Origin: Halopseudomonas phragmitis
GTDB taxonomy: Bacteria; Pseudomonadota; Gammaproteobacteria; Pseudomonadales; Pseudomonadaceae
Direction of reading: 5' to 3'
DNA length: 64,000 nucleotides
Assembly: GCF_002056295.1 (NCBI RefSeq)
Contig: NZ_CP020100.1
Span: forward strand, 3,185,501 to 3,249,500
Part shown: positions 57,248-64,000 of the stretch, in pieces
Position numbering within the stretch: the stretch's first letter is position 1
How the letters are laid out: each line of letters starts with the position of its first letter
Program-made: the position numbers and the translations under genes
Notes under the pieces: generated by a model
What the model saw: only the letters and a program-made list of their open reading frames with translations
Told to the model about the DNA's origin: nothing
Database searches by the model: none

Positions 57248-57318
57248 AAAAAAGGCGCCCGGGCTCGCCATTCAAGATGGAAAGTCCAGGCGCCTTTGCC
57301 TGCCGGGCCATGGCCCGG
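57248..57318 (-). promoter_or_regulatory. Attenuator-like hairpin in the MCP leader
   Basis: On the minus strand, AAAGGCGCC and GGCGCCTTT form a perfect 9-bp stem (57289-57297 with 57251-57259) followed by T6, an intrinsic terminator 20 bp before the MCP ATG. Since no other minus-strand gene lies upstream, it can only act on the MCP transcript. The 16-bp palindrome CCGGGCCATGGCCCGG (57303-57318) precedes it and could pair alternatively. No known riboswitch family is recognised. Confidence 0.5.
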
Positions 57319-57334
57319 TAATTCAGATTGTCAT

Positions 57335-57474
57335 GGAACCACTGAAAAACTACCTGCGTTGGCAATACTGCGTTAAAAACAGCCTCAAAATGCTCATTTA
57401 CACCGCGTAAACTGCGCTTTTTCGGCTGTTTTTGCCTTGTCTTGCCTGCCTCGTCTACGTTTTTCAGTGGTTCC
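57335..57474. repeat. MITE-like 140-bp palindromic element
   Basis: Perfect 16-bp terminal inverted repeats GGAACCACTGAAAAAC (57335-57350) and its complement (57459-57474) bound a 140-bp sequence whose centre also folds: AAAAACAGCC ... GGCTGTTTTT. The terminal sequence resembles repeats that I recall as frequent in Pseudomonas genomes, but that cannot be checked here. It has no coding capacity. No clear target duplication is visible. The 257 bp to its right, up to the lipoprotein gene, contain nothing that I can annotate. Confidence 0.7.
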
Positions 57475-57731
57475 TTAATAAAAATGCTGGGCAAGATTCG
57501 TACCATCCGGCAACCCCGGCCTGGCCCCCGCAAATGCAATCATTCAGCCATCAGCGCGAACCAATGCCGCCTTTTGCCGATCCAAAACAGGGCATGCCAG
57601 CAACCCGCGCCGTTTTCTGGTGCTTGCTGCTATCATGAGTCTGGGCCAATGCCGACCGCCTACCCGGCTCCTGGCAGCCCTCGTTCTGGTTTACCGCACC
57701 GGAATGCTTCATCACACAAAGGAATGAATAC

Positions 57732-58526
57732 ATGCTCACCATCGCACGCATTTCCCTATTCACCGCACCGGCATTTGCCCTGCTACTGACCGGCTGCAGC
57801 AGCCCCAGCTCCGACTCAAGCTCTCCTACCCAGATCAGCGCTGAACAACTGGCAGCCTATTACTGGGTGGTACAGGGCGCCACTGATCGCAATGGCAACC
57901 CGGTTGAGGCATTCGAAGGCGATTTCGAACGCCCGCTGCAACTGACCCTCAACAACAACCAGCTCGGCATCGCCGGCAGTTGCAACCTGATCGGCGGTGA
58001 TTATCGCCTGGAAGGCCCGACCCTGACGCCCGGCCAACTGGTCCAGACCATGATGTACTGTGACCCTGAAGCTGTGATGCTGCGCGAGACAGCCATCAAG
58101 CAACAGTTGGAAACCGCCCAGCAAGTGCAACTCAGCAGCACCGTGCCGCCGCGTCTGACCCTGACCAATACTCACGGCCAGCGTCTGAACCTGCAGGGTG
58201 AAGCCACGCCGGAAACCCTTTACGGCAGCAGCGGTGAAATCATGTTCATGGAAGTGCAGGCCCAGCGCGTTGAATGCCCGCACCCGCTGATGCCCAACCA
58301 CCAGTGCCTGCATGTGCGCGAAGTGGTCTACGACGAAACCGGCATCAAGCAGTCAACCGGCGAGTGGCAGAACCTGTACCAGGAGATCCAGGGCTACGAA
58401 CACCGCCCCGGCATCCGCAACGTGCTGCGGCTCAAGCGCTTCGATGTGGCCAACCCACCAGCGGACAGTTCGTCTGTGGCCTACGTACTGGATCTGGTAG
58501 TCGAATCAGAGGTCGTCGAACGCTGA
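57732..58526 (+). CDS. Lipoprotein with META/HslJ-like and DUF4377 domains
   Basis: This is a 264-residue protein. The signal peptide ends in a lipobox, LLLTGCSSPSSDSS, giving a membrane-anchored lipoprotein. The first domain (about 40-160: YYWVVQGATDRNG, SCNLIGGDYRLEGPTLTPG, MMYCDPEAVMLRE) matches the META/HslJ fold. The second, MFMEVQAQRVECPHPLMPNHQCLHVREVVYDETG, matches DUF4377. Such proteins are linked to envelope or heat stress, but function is not established. It precedes the RcnB-like gene. Confidence 0.82.
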   Translation: MLTIARISLFTAPAFALLLTGCSSPSSDSSSPTQISAEQLAAYYWVVQGATDRNGNPVEAFEGDFERPLQLTLNNNQLGIAGSCNLIGGDYRLEGPTLTPGQLVQTMMYCDPEAVMLRETAIKQQLETAQQVQLSSTVPPRLTLTNTHGQRLNLQGEATPETLYGSSGEIMFMEVQAQRVECPHPLMPNHQCLHVREVVYDETGIKQSTGEWQNLYQEIQGYEHRPGIRNVLRLKRFDVANPPADSSSVAYVLDLVVESEVVER

Positions 58527-58590
58527 GGAACCAGCGGCGCAGGCGGGAGTCATAGGGCTGGCTCCCGCCAGCACCGTATATGCAGCCAAT

Positions 58591-58605
58591 GTAAAGATAG
58601 GTAAA
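58591..58605 (+). promoter_or_regulatory. Candidate CpxR box
   Basis: GTAAA-GATAG-GTAAA matches the direct repeat GTAAA-N5-GTAAA bound by CpxR. It lies 125 bp before the start of the RcnB-like gene. Whether a CpxR protein exists in this organism cannot be seen here. Confidence 0.5.
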
Positions 58606-58729
58606 GATCCCTTTACAACCTAAGCATTTCGCTCGTTTTCCGGTCTTAAGGAGTAACCCAGGCGCACTTGAGGGATGCTACCGCGCTCTGGATTACCAAG
58701 GACATTTGAACCTGAGCGAGATCAGAACA

Positions 58730-59275
58730 ATGAAAACTTTCCGTTTTGTAGCCACTGCGTGCATCACGGCCATGCTATTCGGTACTGCGGCCCAGGCATC
58801 GCCTTTCAAGCCAGCAACGCCGCAAAACGGCGGAGCGCAATTCCAGATACAACAGGCCTCGCATAACGCCTCCCAAAACCGCCATCACCGCCAGGAGCGC
58901 AACCAGCGGCAGCACCGCCATGAACGCCACAACCAGCAACGTCGGCACCAGGCGGTCCAGCAACATCGGCGCTCTGATCATCACTACCGGGCACAGCGCC
59001 ATGTCTATCATGCACCGCCGCCAGTCCATGTGATCCGCCAGCAAGTGTATCCAAAGCGTCACTACATCAGCCGCGGACCGGTCTACCATAACAACATCAT
59101 CATCGTGCAGGGTCGGCCGATGCCCAAGGGTTACGGCAAGCGTGTGAGTCATTATCAGGTTCGTCACCTGCCGCACTACCCCGGCTACGAGTGGCGTCAG
59201 GTCGGCCGCGACCTGATTCTGGTCGCTATCACTACCGGGATTGTCTACGCCATTCTCGACAACGTCCTGAACTGA
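58730..59275 (+). CDS. RcnB-like periplasmic protein
   Basis: This is a 181-residue protein with a signal peptide ending AAQA/SPFK. It has a long region rich in His, Arg and Gln (about 35-110), with runs such as HRQERNQRQHRHERHNQ. Its C-terminal GYEWRQVGRDLILVAITTGIVYAILDN matches the RcnB nickel/cobalt homeostasis family. The His-rich region could bind metal ions. The ATG at 58730 is used; the upstream in-frame start at 58706 is unlikely because a signal peptide would be displaced. A CpxR-type motif precedes the gene. Confidence 0.75.
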   Translation: MKTFRFVATACITAMLFGTAAQASPFKPATPQNGGAQFQIQQASHNASQNRHHRQERNQRQHRHERHNQQRRHQAVQQHRRSDHHYRAQRHVYHAPPPVHVIRQQVYPKRHYISRGPVYHNNIIIVQGRPMPKGYGKRVSHYQVRHLPHYPGYEWRQVGRDLILVAITTGIVYAILDNVLN

Positions 59276-59284
59276 TCTTTCACC

Positions 59285-59311
59285 GGTGCAACGGCCCTCG
59301 GCCGTTGCACC
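59285..59311 (+). terminator. Hairpin downstream of the RcnB-like gene
   Basis: GGTGCAACGGCC and GGCCGTTGCACC form a perfect 12-bp stem with a 3-base loop, 10 bases after the stop codon. No T-run follows, so it may be a factor-dependent or weak terminator. Confidence 0.65.
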
Positions 59312-59403
59312 GCCTTGAACCCTGCATTTCACCCCGTTTCTGGCATCAGCCCGACTGATTGGTTATATTGGCGCCCCCAAAACTCAGGACGAGGTATCTA
59401 AGC

Positions 59404-61617
59404 GTGGAGACGCTGGCCTTTCTCAAAATCGCACTGTTCATCATCATCGCCGTCACCTCGCTGGCCAGCTATTTCACCTACAGCGGCCGGCGCCGGGAAA
59501 CCGCCCAGACCTTGAAAGGCCTGCGCGATGATCTGCAACCCCTGCGCCAGATCAGCAATGAAGAAATCGACGCGCTGCTGCCGTTTCTTGAGGATCCAGC
59601 CAAACCTGGCACCAAGCTCAATCTCGACAGCAAGGATGTCTACCTTCTCGAAGGTGGCTACATGCGTCATGGGCTGGAGGGCAACAGTAGCACCTGGCAC
59701 GACACCATTGCCGGTGTCGAAGTCATTCTGCCCTTCGACGCCGCGTTATTTCTGGGCCAACACAACCAGGCCGAAGTGGTGCTGGCCGGCAACCATGCCG
59801 CAGTAGTGCGCCTGAACAACGGTTTCGATCTGCTCGGTGGACTAGCGCGTCAGCAACAGGTTCAGCAGCAAAACGATAACTGGGCCGCCGGCAAGAGCGG
59901 CGCCCTGTCACCAGCACCCAGCTACAACCTGCAGTTCCCTCAGGGCGAAAACGCAACCGACACTCAGGCCGGCAGCCTGGCCGTTGATGAAGCCTCCATC
60001 AGCATCACTGCCGACACCCCTGACTCTGGTATTCACATCATTTCCCAGCGCGAGGAAAGCCCGGAAGAAAGCCTGTATCGCAAGGGCCGGGGCTATGGTC
60101 TGCTGTCGGCCCTGTGCTGGATCCCAGCGTTCATTCTGTTGAGTTTCAGCCAGGACAGCAGCTCCGGCCCTAGTCTGCTGGCGGCCAGCCTGGCGCTGAT
60201 CGGTCTCGGTTGCTGGCTGTTCTGGCGTCGGCAAAAGCCAGGCACCCCGGAAAAAATCAATCGGGTTTCTGCTCCCTTGAGCAAAACGCTGCTACCCAAT
60301 GTCGAGCGCCCGGACCTGCCCCATCAGCAATACCTCCTGGGCGCCAACATGGCCATTGAGCTGCCCAAGCACTGGGAGGCCAGTGCTGACCGCATGCTCG
60401 GCCAACAGGTACAGGCGGATCTTCGCGTATCGGACTATAAAGCCCTGAACCTGGGCCTGCGCCTATCTATCGCCGACGAAGTCAAACGCTTCCCCCTGGC
60501 CTACTGGGGCCGCCACCTGACCCTGGCGCTGGTGGGCGCTGCGGCACTGTTCTGGGTACTGGGGGTATCGCCAGGCGCACGCCTGGACGCCATGCTTGCC
60601 TATCACTGGCTCAAGGGTAGCGATGCCCAGCAATATGACAGCAGCGCAGCCCTGCTCGCAGCCCAGCCCGGAGCTGGCAGCCTGCTGACTCTTGAGTTTC
60701 AGGGGCGCTGCCAGGTAGTTCCGCCGGTGCCTGGCTGGGGCTATCACCGCATCGATTGCGACCTGATCCGCTGGGATGGCGCCGCTATGCAGGTCGAAGC
60801 TCCCGAACTGAATGAAACCGTGCAAACCCTGTATCAGGGCGGCTTTGCCCAAACCCGCCGCGACCGCATGGTTGAACAGCTGTTCCGCATCCGCAACGGT
60901 GGCAGCCTGCACTCAGCCACTCCGGTCGTGGTGACCAATCTGCGTGAAGTAGCCGAGTTGATCGATAGCACCTGTACCCTCTCGGCATCCAGCGACGCCA
61001 GTCGCCAAAGCCGTCATTACTGCAGCCAGTTGCAATCGATTCTGATGCATGACATGCAATTACCCTGGGGACTGCGCGGCCTGGATTGGGACGAATTCCA
61101 CGCAACCCTGACCGCTCCGGACCAGACCGACGCCGAGTGGGAAGCCATCATTCTCAACAGCAATCTTGAGCAGCTCTATAGTCGAGCCCGCGCCATGGTC
61201 AGCGAACTGATGACCGACAATACCGAACTCTTCGCCAAGCGGCTGGTCGCCGCCCAGCAAGGTGGTGTACTGCTGCAACAGATCGATTCATCGGATAACC
61301 GCAGTTATTACTATCGCGGCCAGCAAGACACCACCAAGCTCTGGGAAGATTTACAGTATTACAGTAGTGAAGACGGGCTCCAGACCCTGCAAATTGAAGG
61401 CATGCTGGTCAGTAACCAGCAGCATGAAGACGGCAGCCCGCTCCTGCTGATAGATACCGCGCGTACCATCGACAATGGCTGGCCAGCGACAGTACGTACT
61501 CTTTGGTTGCTGCTGGCACTGCTGCTGGTCGGTGTTCACGGTGTGCTGACCGCACGCGGACTCAGCGCCAAGGAAGAGCGCGAAAAGGCCCTGGCCAAAC
61601 ACTGTCAGAGCCTTTAA
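59404..61617 (+). CDS. IgaA/UmoB-family inner-membrane protein
   Basis: This is a 737-residue protein resembling Enterobacteriaceae IgaA, the repressor of the Rcs phosphorelay. After a TM helix (about 5-22), the N-terminal cytoplasmic segment has LEGGYMRHGLEGNSSTWHDT and VEVILPFDAALFL, matching IgaA. Further TMs lie near residues 232-270, 365-385 and 700-720, with a large region carrying cysteines (CQVV, IDCDL, CTLS, YCSQL) between the last two. The GTG at 59404 follows a GAGG ribosome-binding site. No rcs genes are visible here. It overlaps the convergent DnaJ gene by 4 bp. Confidence 0.75.
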   Translation: METLAFLKIALFIIIAVTSLASYFTYSGRRRETAQTLKGLRDDLQPLRQISNEEIDALLPFLEDPAKPGTKLNLDSKDVYLLEGGYMRHGLEGNSSTWHDTIAGVEVILPFDAALFLGQHNQAEVVLAGNHAAVVRLNNGFDLLGGLARQQQVQQQNDNWAAGKSGALSPAPSYNLQFPQGENATDTQAGSLAVDEASISITADTPDSGIHIISQREESPEESLYRKGRGYGLLSALCWIPAFILLSFSQDSSSGPSLLAASLALIGLGCWLFWRRQKPGTPEKINRVSAPLSKTLLPNVERPDLPHQQYLLGANMAIELPKHWEASADRMLGQQVQADLRVSDYKALNLGLRLSIADEVKRFPLAYWGRHLTLALVGAAALFWVLGVSPGARLDAMLAYHWLKGSDAQQYDSSAALLAAQPGAGSLLTLEFQGRCQVVPPVPGWGYHRIDCDLIRWDGAAMQVEAPELNETVQTLYQGGFAQTRRDRMVEQLFRIRNGGSLHSATPVVVTNLREVAELIDSTCTLSASSDASRQSRHYCSQLQSILMHDMQLPWGLRGLDWDEFHATLTAPDQTDAEWEAIILNSNLEQLYSRARAMVSELMTDNTELFAKRLVAAQQGGVLLQQIDSSDNRSYYYRGQQDTTKLWEDLQYYSSEDGLQTLQIEGMLVSNQQHEDGSPLLLIDTARTIDNGWPATVRTLWLLLALLLVGVHGVLTARGLSAKEEREKALAKHCQSL

Positions 61618-62315
61618 TCCAGCAACACCGCCCTGGCCTCATTAATCAATGCGGCCAGGTAGGCACTGCCGCCATGGTCCGGGTGCATCTTCTGCATCAT
61701 TTGCCGATGCGCCTGGATGATCTCTTCCCGGCTGGCTCCGGGTTTCAGGCCGAGAATATCCAGCGCCTCGGCCTCCGTCAGCGGCTGGTGACCTGTACTG
61801 GCACTCTCGGAATCCTCACCTGCCGCTCCCGGGTCATCGGCACGCCAACTATCGGCAAAACGGCGGTCCAGGTAGGACTCGAGCAAGCGTGCCGAATCGT
61901 AATCATGCTGGCGGCAATACTGCAGCAACTCAATGAATTCACCTTCACTCAGATGCGCCAGAGAGCGCCCGGCCAGCGGGCCCTGCAGCACCTGCCCGGT
62001 CATCTCGCCGGTATCATGATCCAGACTCATTTCGAGAATATCGGTTGCCACCCGCGACTGGTTGCCCGGATTGGCCTGGGTTGGCCCACGCGCCAGCAAA
62101 GCCATCAACAGCCGGCGCAAGAACGGCAACACGCCAGCCAATATCGCCAGCGCCAGATAGACACGACCGCTCAAGCTCAGATACAGCAGCACCACACCGC
62201 CGACCACCAACAGCATCTTGACCAGCGCCGGCCGACGCTGGTTCGGAGGCTGACTGGCCAGCCACAACCAGCCGCCAAGAACAATCAACAAAACAAGCAG
62301 CACCAGCGCAATCAT
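61614..62315 (-). CDS. Membrane-anchored DnaJ-domain protein
   Basis: This is a 233-residue protein. Two hydrophobic stretches (residues 2-20 and 34-70) form a membrane anchor, followed by a middle region and a C-terminal J-domain (about 180-233) with the HPD motif in QKMHPDHGGSAYLAALINEA. The J-domain should recruit a DnaK-type Hsp70 to the membrane. It lies directly downstream of the VWA gene, on the same strand with 22 bp between them, suggesting a two-gene operon. Confidence 0.88.
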   Translation of the reverse strand: MIALVLLVLLIVLGGWLWLASQPPNQRRPALVKMLLVVGGVVLLYLSLSGRVYLALAILAGVLPFLRRLLMALLARGPTQANPGNQSRVATDILEMSLDHDTGEMTGQVLQGPLAGRSLAHLSEGEFIELLQYCRQHDYDSARLLESYLDRRFADSWRADDPGAAGEDSESASTGHQPLTEAEALDILGLKPGASREEIIQAHRQMMQKMHPDHGGSAYLAALINEARAVLLD

Positions 62316-62337
62316 GAAAGCTCCCAGGGCCCGAGTT

Positions 62338-63036
62338 TTACTTGAGCTGTCGAGTCAAGCGCTTGACCTCCGAAGAGCTGCGCGCCGAAAAGTTTTCCAG
62401 CGCCTTGACGCCACCGGAGGCATAAACCGCCACCGCCGCCAACAAGTCCTTCAATACCTGCGGACTGCGCCGATCGAAGGGCGCATAAGCGCCACCCGAC
62501 AGCTTGCTGACCTGCTGAAACACTGCGCGAGCATGCCGGTCATCCCCCTCATGGAACATGAACACAGGTGTGCGCAGCATCCCCAGCTCGCCGGCAGCAT
62601 GGCACAGAGAATCCACATGCTCTTCGCAGCAATCGCCAATGAACACCACGGCCTTGACCGGTTGTTTGCGGGTTTCCTCCACCGCATGACGCAGTACCCG
62701 GCCAATCTGGGTGATACCGCCCAGGCAGCTCACTCCGTTCATCAAGCCCAGCAACTGCTGAGTCTGAGTCACGAACCGGGTAGCCTTGAATTCCTTGTAG
62801 CCGCGGTAGTAACACAGTTGAATCGCCAGCCCGCCGAGATTCTCGGTGGCCAGAAACAGCTCGCTCTGCAAGTGACTGGCCTGATCCCAGGTTGCTTCCC
62901 GACTGGCCGTCGCATCCAGCGCAAAAATAAGCCGCCCTTGCCCGCTCCCCGTACCCTTGGGCAGAGACTGTACCTGGTGGATAAACAGATCCAACGCCTG
63001 TCTATCGGTTTTTGCCGGAACCCCTTTATCAGACAT
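62338..63036 (-). CDS. VWA-domain protein
   Basis: This is a 232-residue protein with a von Willebrand factor A-like fold: LIFALDATASREATW (MIDAS variant DxTxS), GGLAIQLCYYRGYKEFKATRF, GGITQIGRVLRHAVEE and AVVFIGDCCEEHVDSL. It probably binds a divalent metal ion and mediates protein contact. It has no signal peptide. It is followed by a membrane-anchored J-domain gene, consistent with a chaperone-related pair. Function unknown. Confidence 0.8.
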   Translation of the reverse strand: MSDKGVPAKTDRQALDLFIHQVQSLPKGTGSGQGRLIFALDATASREATWDQASHLQSELFLATENLGGLAIQLCYYRGYKEFKATRFVTQTQQLLGLMNGVSCLGGITQIGRVLRHAVEETRKQPVKAVVFIGDCCEEHVDSLCHAAGELGMLRTPVFMFHEGDDRHARAVFQQVSKLSGGAYAPFDRRSPQVLKDLLAAVAVYASGGVKALENFSARSSSEVKRLTRQLK

Positions 63037-63401
63037 GGCTGCAACCGTGTACTCGCGTTACCCCCATAGTAGAAAAAAACCAGGGGTATTCACAGGCGCA
63101 GCCCCCATCAGCTTTGTCACAAAAGAATGTGACCCAGATCGCATCCTGCACGCTGGATCACGCCACCGATGCTGGCCAGTGGTACATTTCCCGGCTTTTC
63201 GAGACAGTACCTGCAGAGCGACTCGCCGAGTGCTCTAGAACGCAGTTTGTATCTTTTTGTAGCCTGCGCGTGCGGCACTGTTTCAAGCGGGTAGAATCCC
63301 GCCCCTTGCAGATGCCGGGGCCAGATCAACCGGCCTATACAAGCAGTTCAAGGTTGATTCGACACAAGCCTTGCGGCAGTCGCATCACATGGAGTGAGAC
63401 T
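63037..63401. other. Intergenic region before the second DUF1329 gene
   Basis: 365 bp with no gene. It contains an inverted repeat GTCACA-N6-TGTGAC (63116-63133) and the small dyad GCGGG-TAGAAT-CCCGC (63287-63302), in which TAGAAT could be a -10 element for the gene at 63402. No terminator was seen for either flank. Confidence 0.45.
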
Positions 63402-64000
63402 ATGATCAAGCAATTCGGAATCATCATGCTGGCCGCCGCTGTTGCCGGTCAGGCTCAGGCCAAGGTCGACCCTCTCCAGGCCGAACGGCTCGGTCGGGAT
63501 CTGACCCCGCTCGGTGCCGAACGCGCCGGCAACGCTGCCGGGACCATTCCCGAGTGGACCGGAGGTGTCACCCCGCCAGCCCACTATCGCCCGGGTATGC
63601 ACCACCCAGACCCCTATGCCAGCGACGCCGAGCTGTACCGGGTCAACGCCAGCAACCTGGCGCAGTACGCGAACCAACTACCCGAAGGTCTGAGCGACCT
63701 GCTGCAACGTCACCCTGACTATTACATGCGGGTATATCCTACCCGGCGCAGCGCCTCCAACCCGCAACGCATCTACGATGCAACCAAACGCAACGCGGTC
63801 AACGCTGAGCTGATCGCCAACGGCAACGGTATCACTGGCGCCGCCGCCGGCATCCCGTTCCCGATTCCGCAAAGCGGCATTGAAGTCATCTGGAACCACA
63901 TCCTGCATTACAAAGGTGACCAGAACCACTTCATCACCAACCAAGCGGTGGTCATCAACGGTCGCAGCAACCTGATCCGCCGCGACCGTCAGATCTATTA
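63402..64000 (+). CDS. DUF1329 protein, 3' end outside window
   Basis: The first 199 residues are visible. They begin with a signal peptide (MIKQFGIIMLAAAVAGQAQA), then KVDPLQAERLGRDLTPLGAER and YPTRRSASNPQRIYDATKR, matching the DUF1329 gene at 48751-50109. The ATG follows GGAG (GGAGTGAGACT). A DUF1302 partner would be expected beyond the right edge, in contrast to the first copy, where it precedes DUF1329. Function is not established. Confidence 0.88.
   Translation, partial: MIKQFGIIMLAAAVAGQAQAKVDPLQAERLGRDLTPLGAERAGNAAGTIPEWTGGVTPPAHYRPGMHHPDPYASDAELYRVNASNLAQYANQLPEGLSDLLQRHPDYYMRVYPTRRSASNPQRIYDATKRNAVNAELIANGNGITGAAAGIPFPIPQSGIEVIWNHILHYKGDQNHFITNQAVVINGRSNLIRRDRQIY

Noticed and set aside
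57228-57539. N-terminal extension of the MCP gene
   Set aside because: It would read through the terminator-like hairpin and the MITE-like palindrome and has no MCP similarity.
63116-63133. GTCACA-N6-TGTGAC as a Vfr/CRP site
   Set aside because: The half-sites are in the opposite order to the TGTGA-N6-TCACA consensus, so it is only an inverted repeat of unknown meaning.

Overview
This looks like a chromosomal window from a Pseudomonas-type gammaproteobacterium. It has roughly 58-60% GC by eye, dense genes, and several gene strings that match Pseudomonas synteny: finR/fpr, MFS-aroC-prmB-smr, selD-mnmH, gpsA-DUF4389-sixA-acyl-CoA synthetase, and hybrid kinase-fabA-fabB-chemoreceptor. The mixture is compatible with the Halopseudomonas (P. 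pertucinogena) lineage, but species cannot be fixed from this sequence alone. I found no tRNA or rRNA gene, CRISPR array, intact transposase or prophage.

Layout. 1-3.8 kb: a DUF389 membrane protein cut by the window edge, a glycine-zipper protein, a nested inverted-repeat element resembling a MITE, then divergent finR and fpr. 3.8-12 kb: SDR, PLDc_N peptide, a degenerate acireductone dioxygenase homologue, MFS, aroC, TSUP permease, a tail-anchored protein, prmB, Smr protein and a second SDR. 12-15.4 kb: selD-mnmH (tRNA 2-selenouridine) and a patatin. 15.4-23.4 kb: an Ntn-hydrolase acylase, DUF4892, alpha/beta hydrolase, acyl-CoA synthetase, sixA, DUF4389 and gpsA. 23.6-28.7 kb: TonB receptor, periplasmic ABC-type binding protein and hybrid histidine kinase, forming a possible sensory unit. 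28.8-34 kb: acyl-CoA ligase, fabA-fabB and a cytosolic chemoreceptor. 34-38.6 kb: Bcr/CflA and NSS transporters and an ABC exporter. 38.6-40.1 kb: an ECF41 sigma factor divergent from its carboxymuconolactone-decarboxylase-like partner. 40.2-45.9 kb: DUF2789, a glycosyltransferase, and a FAN1 nuclease coupled to a nuclease-helicase fusion. 45.9-53 kb: an ester/lipid block with beta-lactamase-fold esterase, alpha/beta hydrolase, TetR, DUF1329-DUF1302 and an extracellular mcl-PHA depolymerase. 53-54.2 kb: an AT-rich patch with an orphan membrane protein. 54.2-57.5 kb: RHH protein, DJ-1/PfpI, and a NIT-domain protein paired with an MCP, followed by a second MITE-like palindrome. 57.7-64 kb: META/DUF4377 lipoprotein, RcnB-like protein, an IgaA-family protein, DnaJ and VWA proteins, and a second DUF1329 gene cut by the right edge.

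Most notable: (i) the ECF41 locus carries two back-to-back copies of what I recall as the ECF41 promoter signature, both with exactly 16-nt spacers; (ii) FAN1 shares an ATGA junction with a helicase carrying an N-terminal PD-(D/E)XK domain, a plausible interstrand-crosslink repair pair; (iii) an IgaA homologue sits outside the Enterobacterales; (iv) the acireductone dioxygenase homologue has lost three of four metal ligands; (v) a membrane MCP without a sensor domain is coupled to a separate NIT-domain protein; (vi) two MITE-like palindromes and a strong operator-promoter arrangement lie upstream of the DUF1302 gene.
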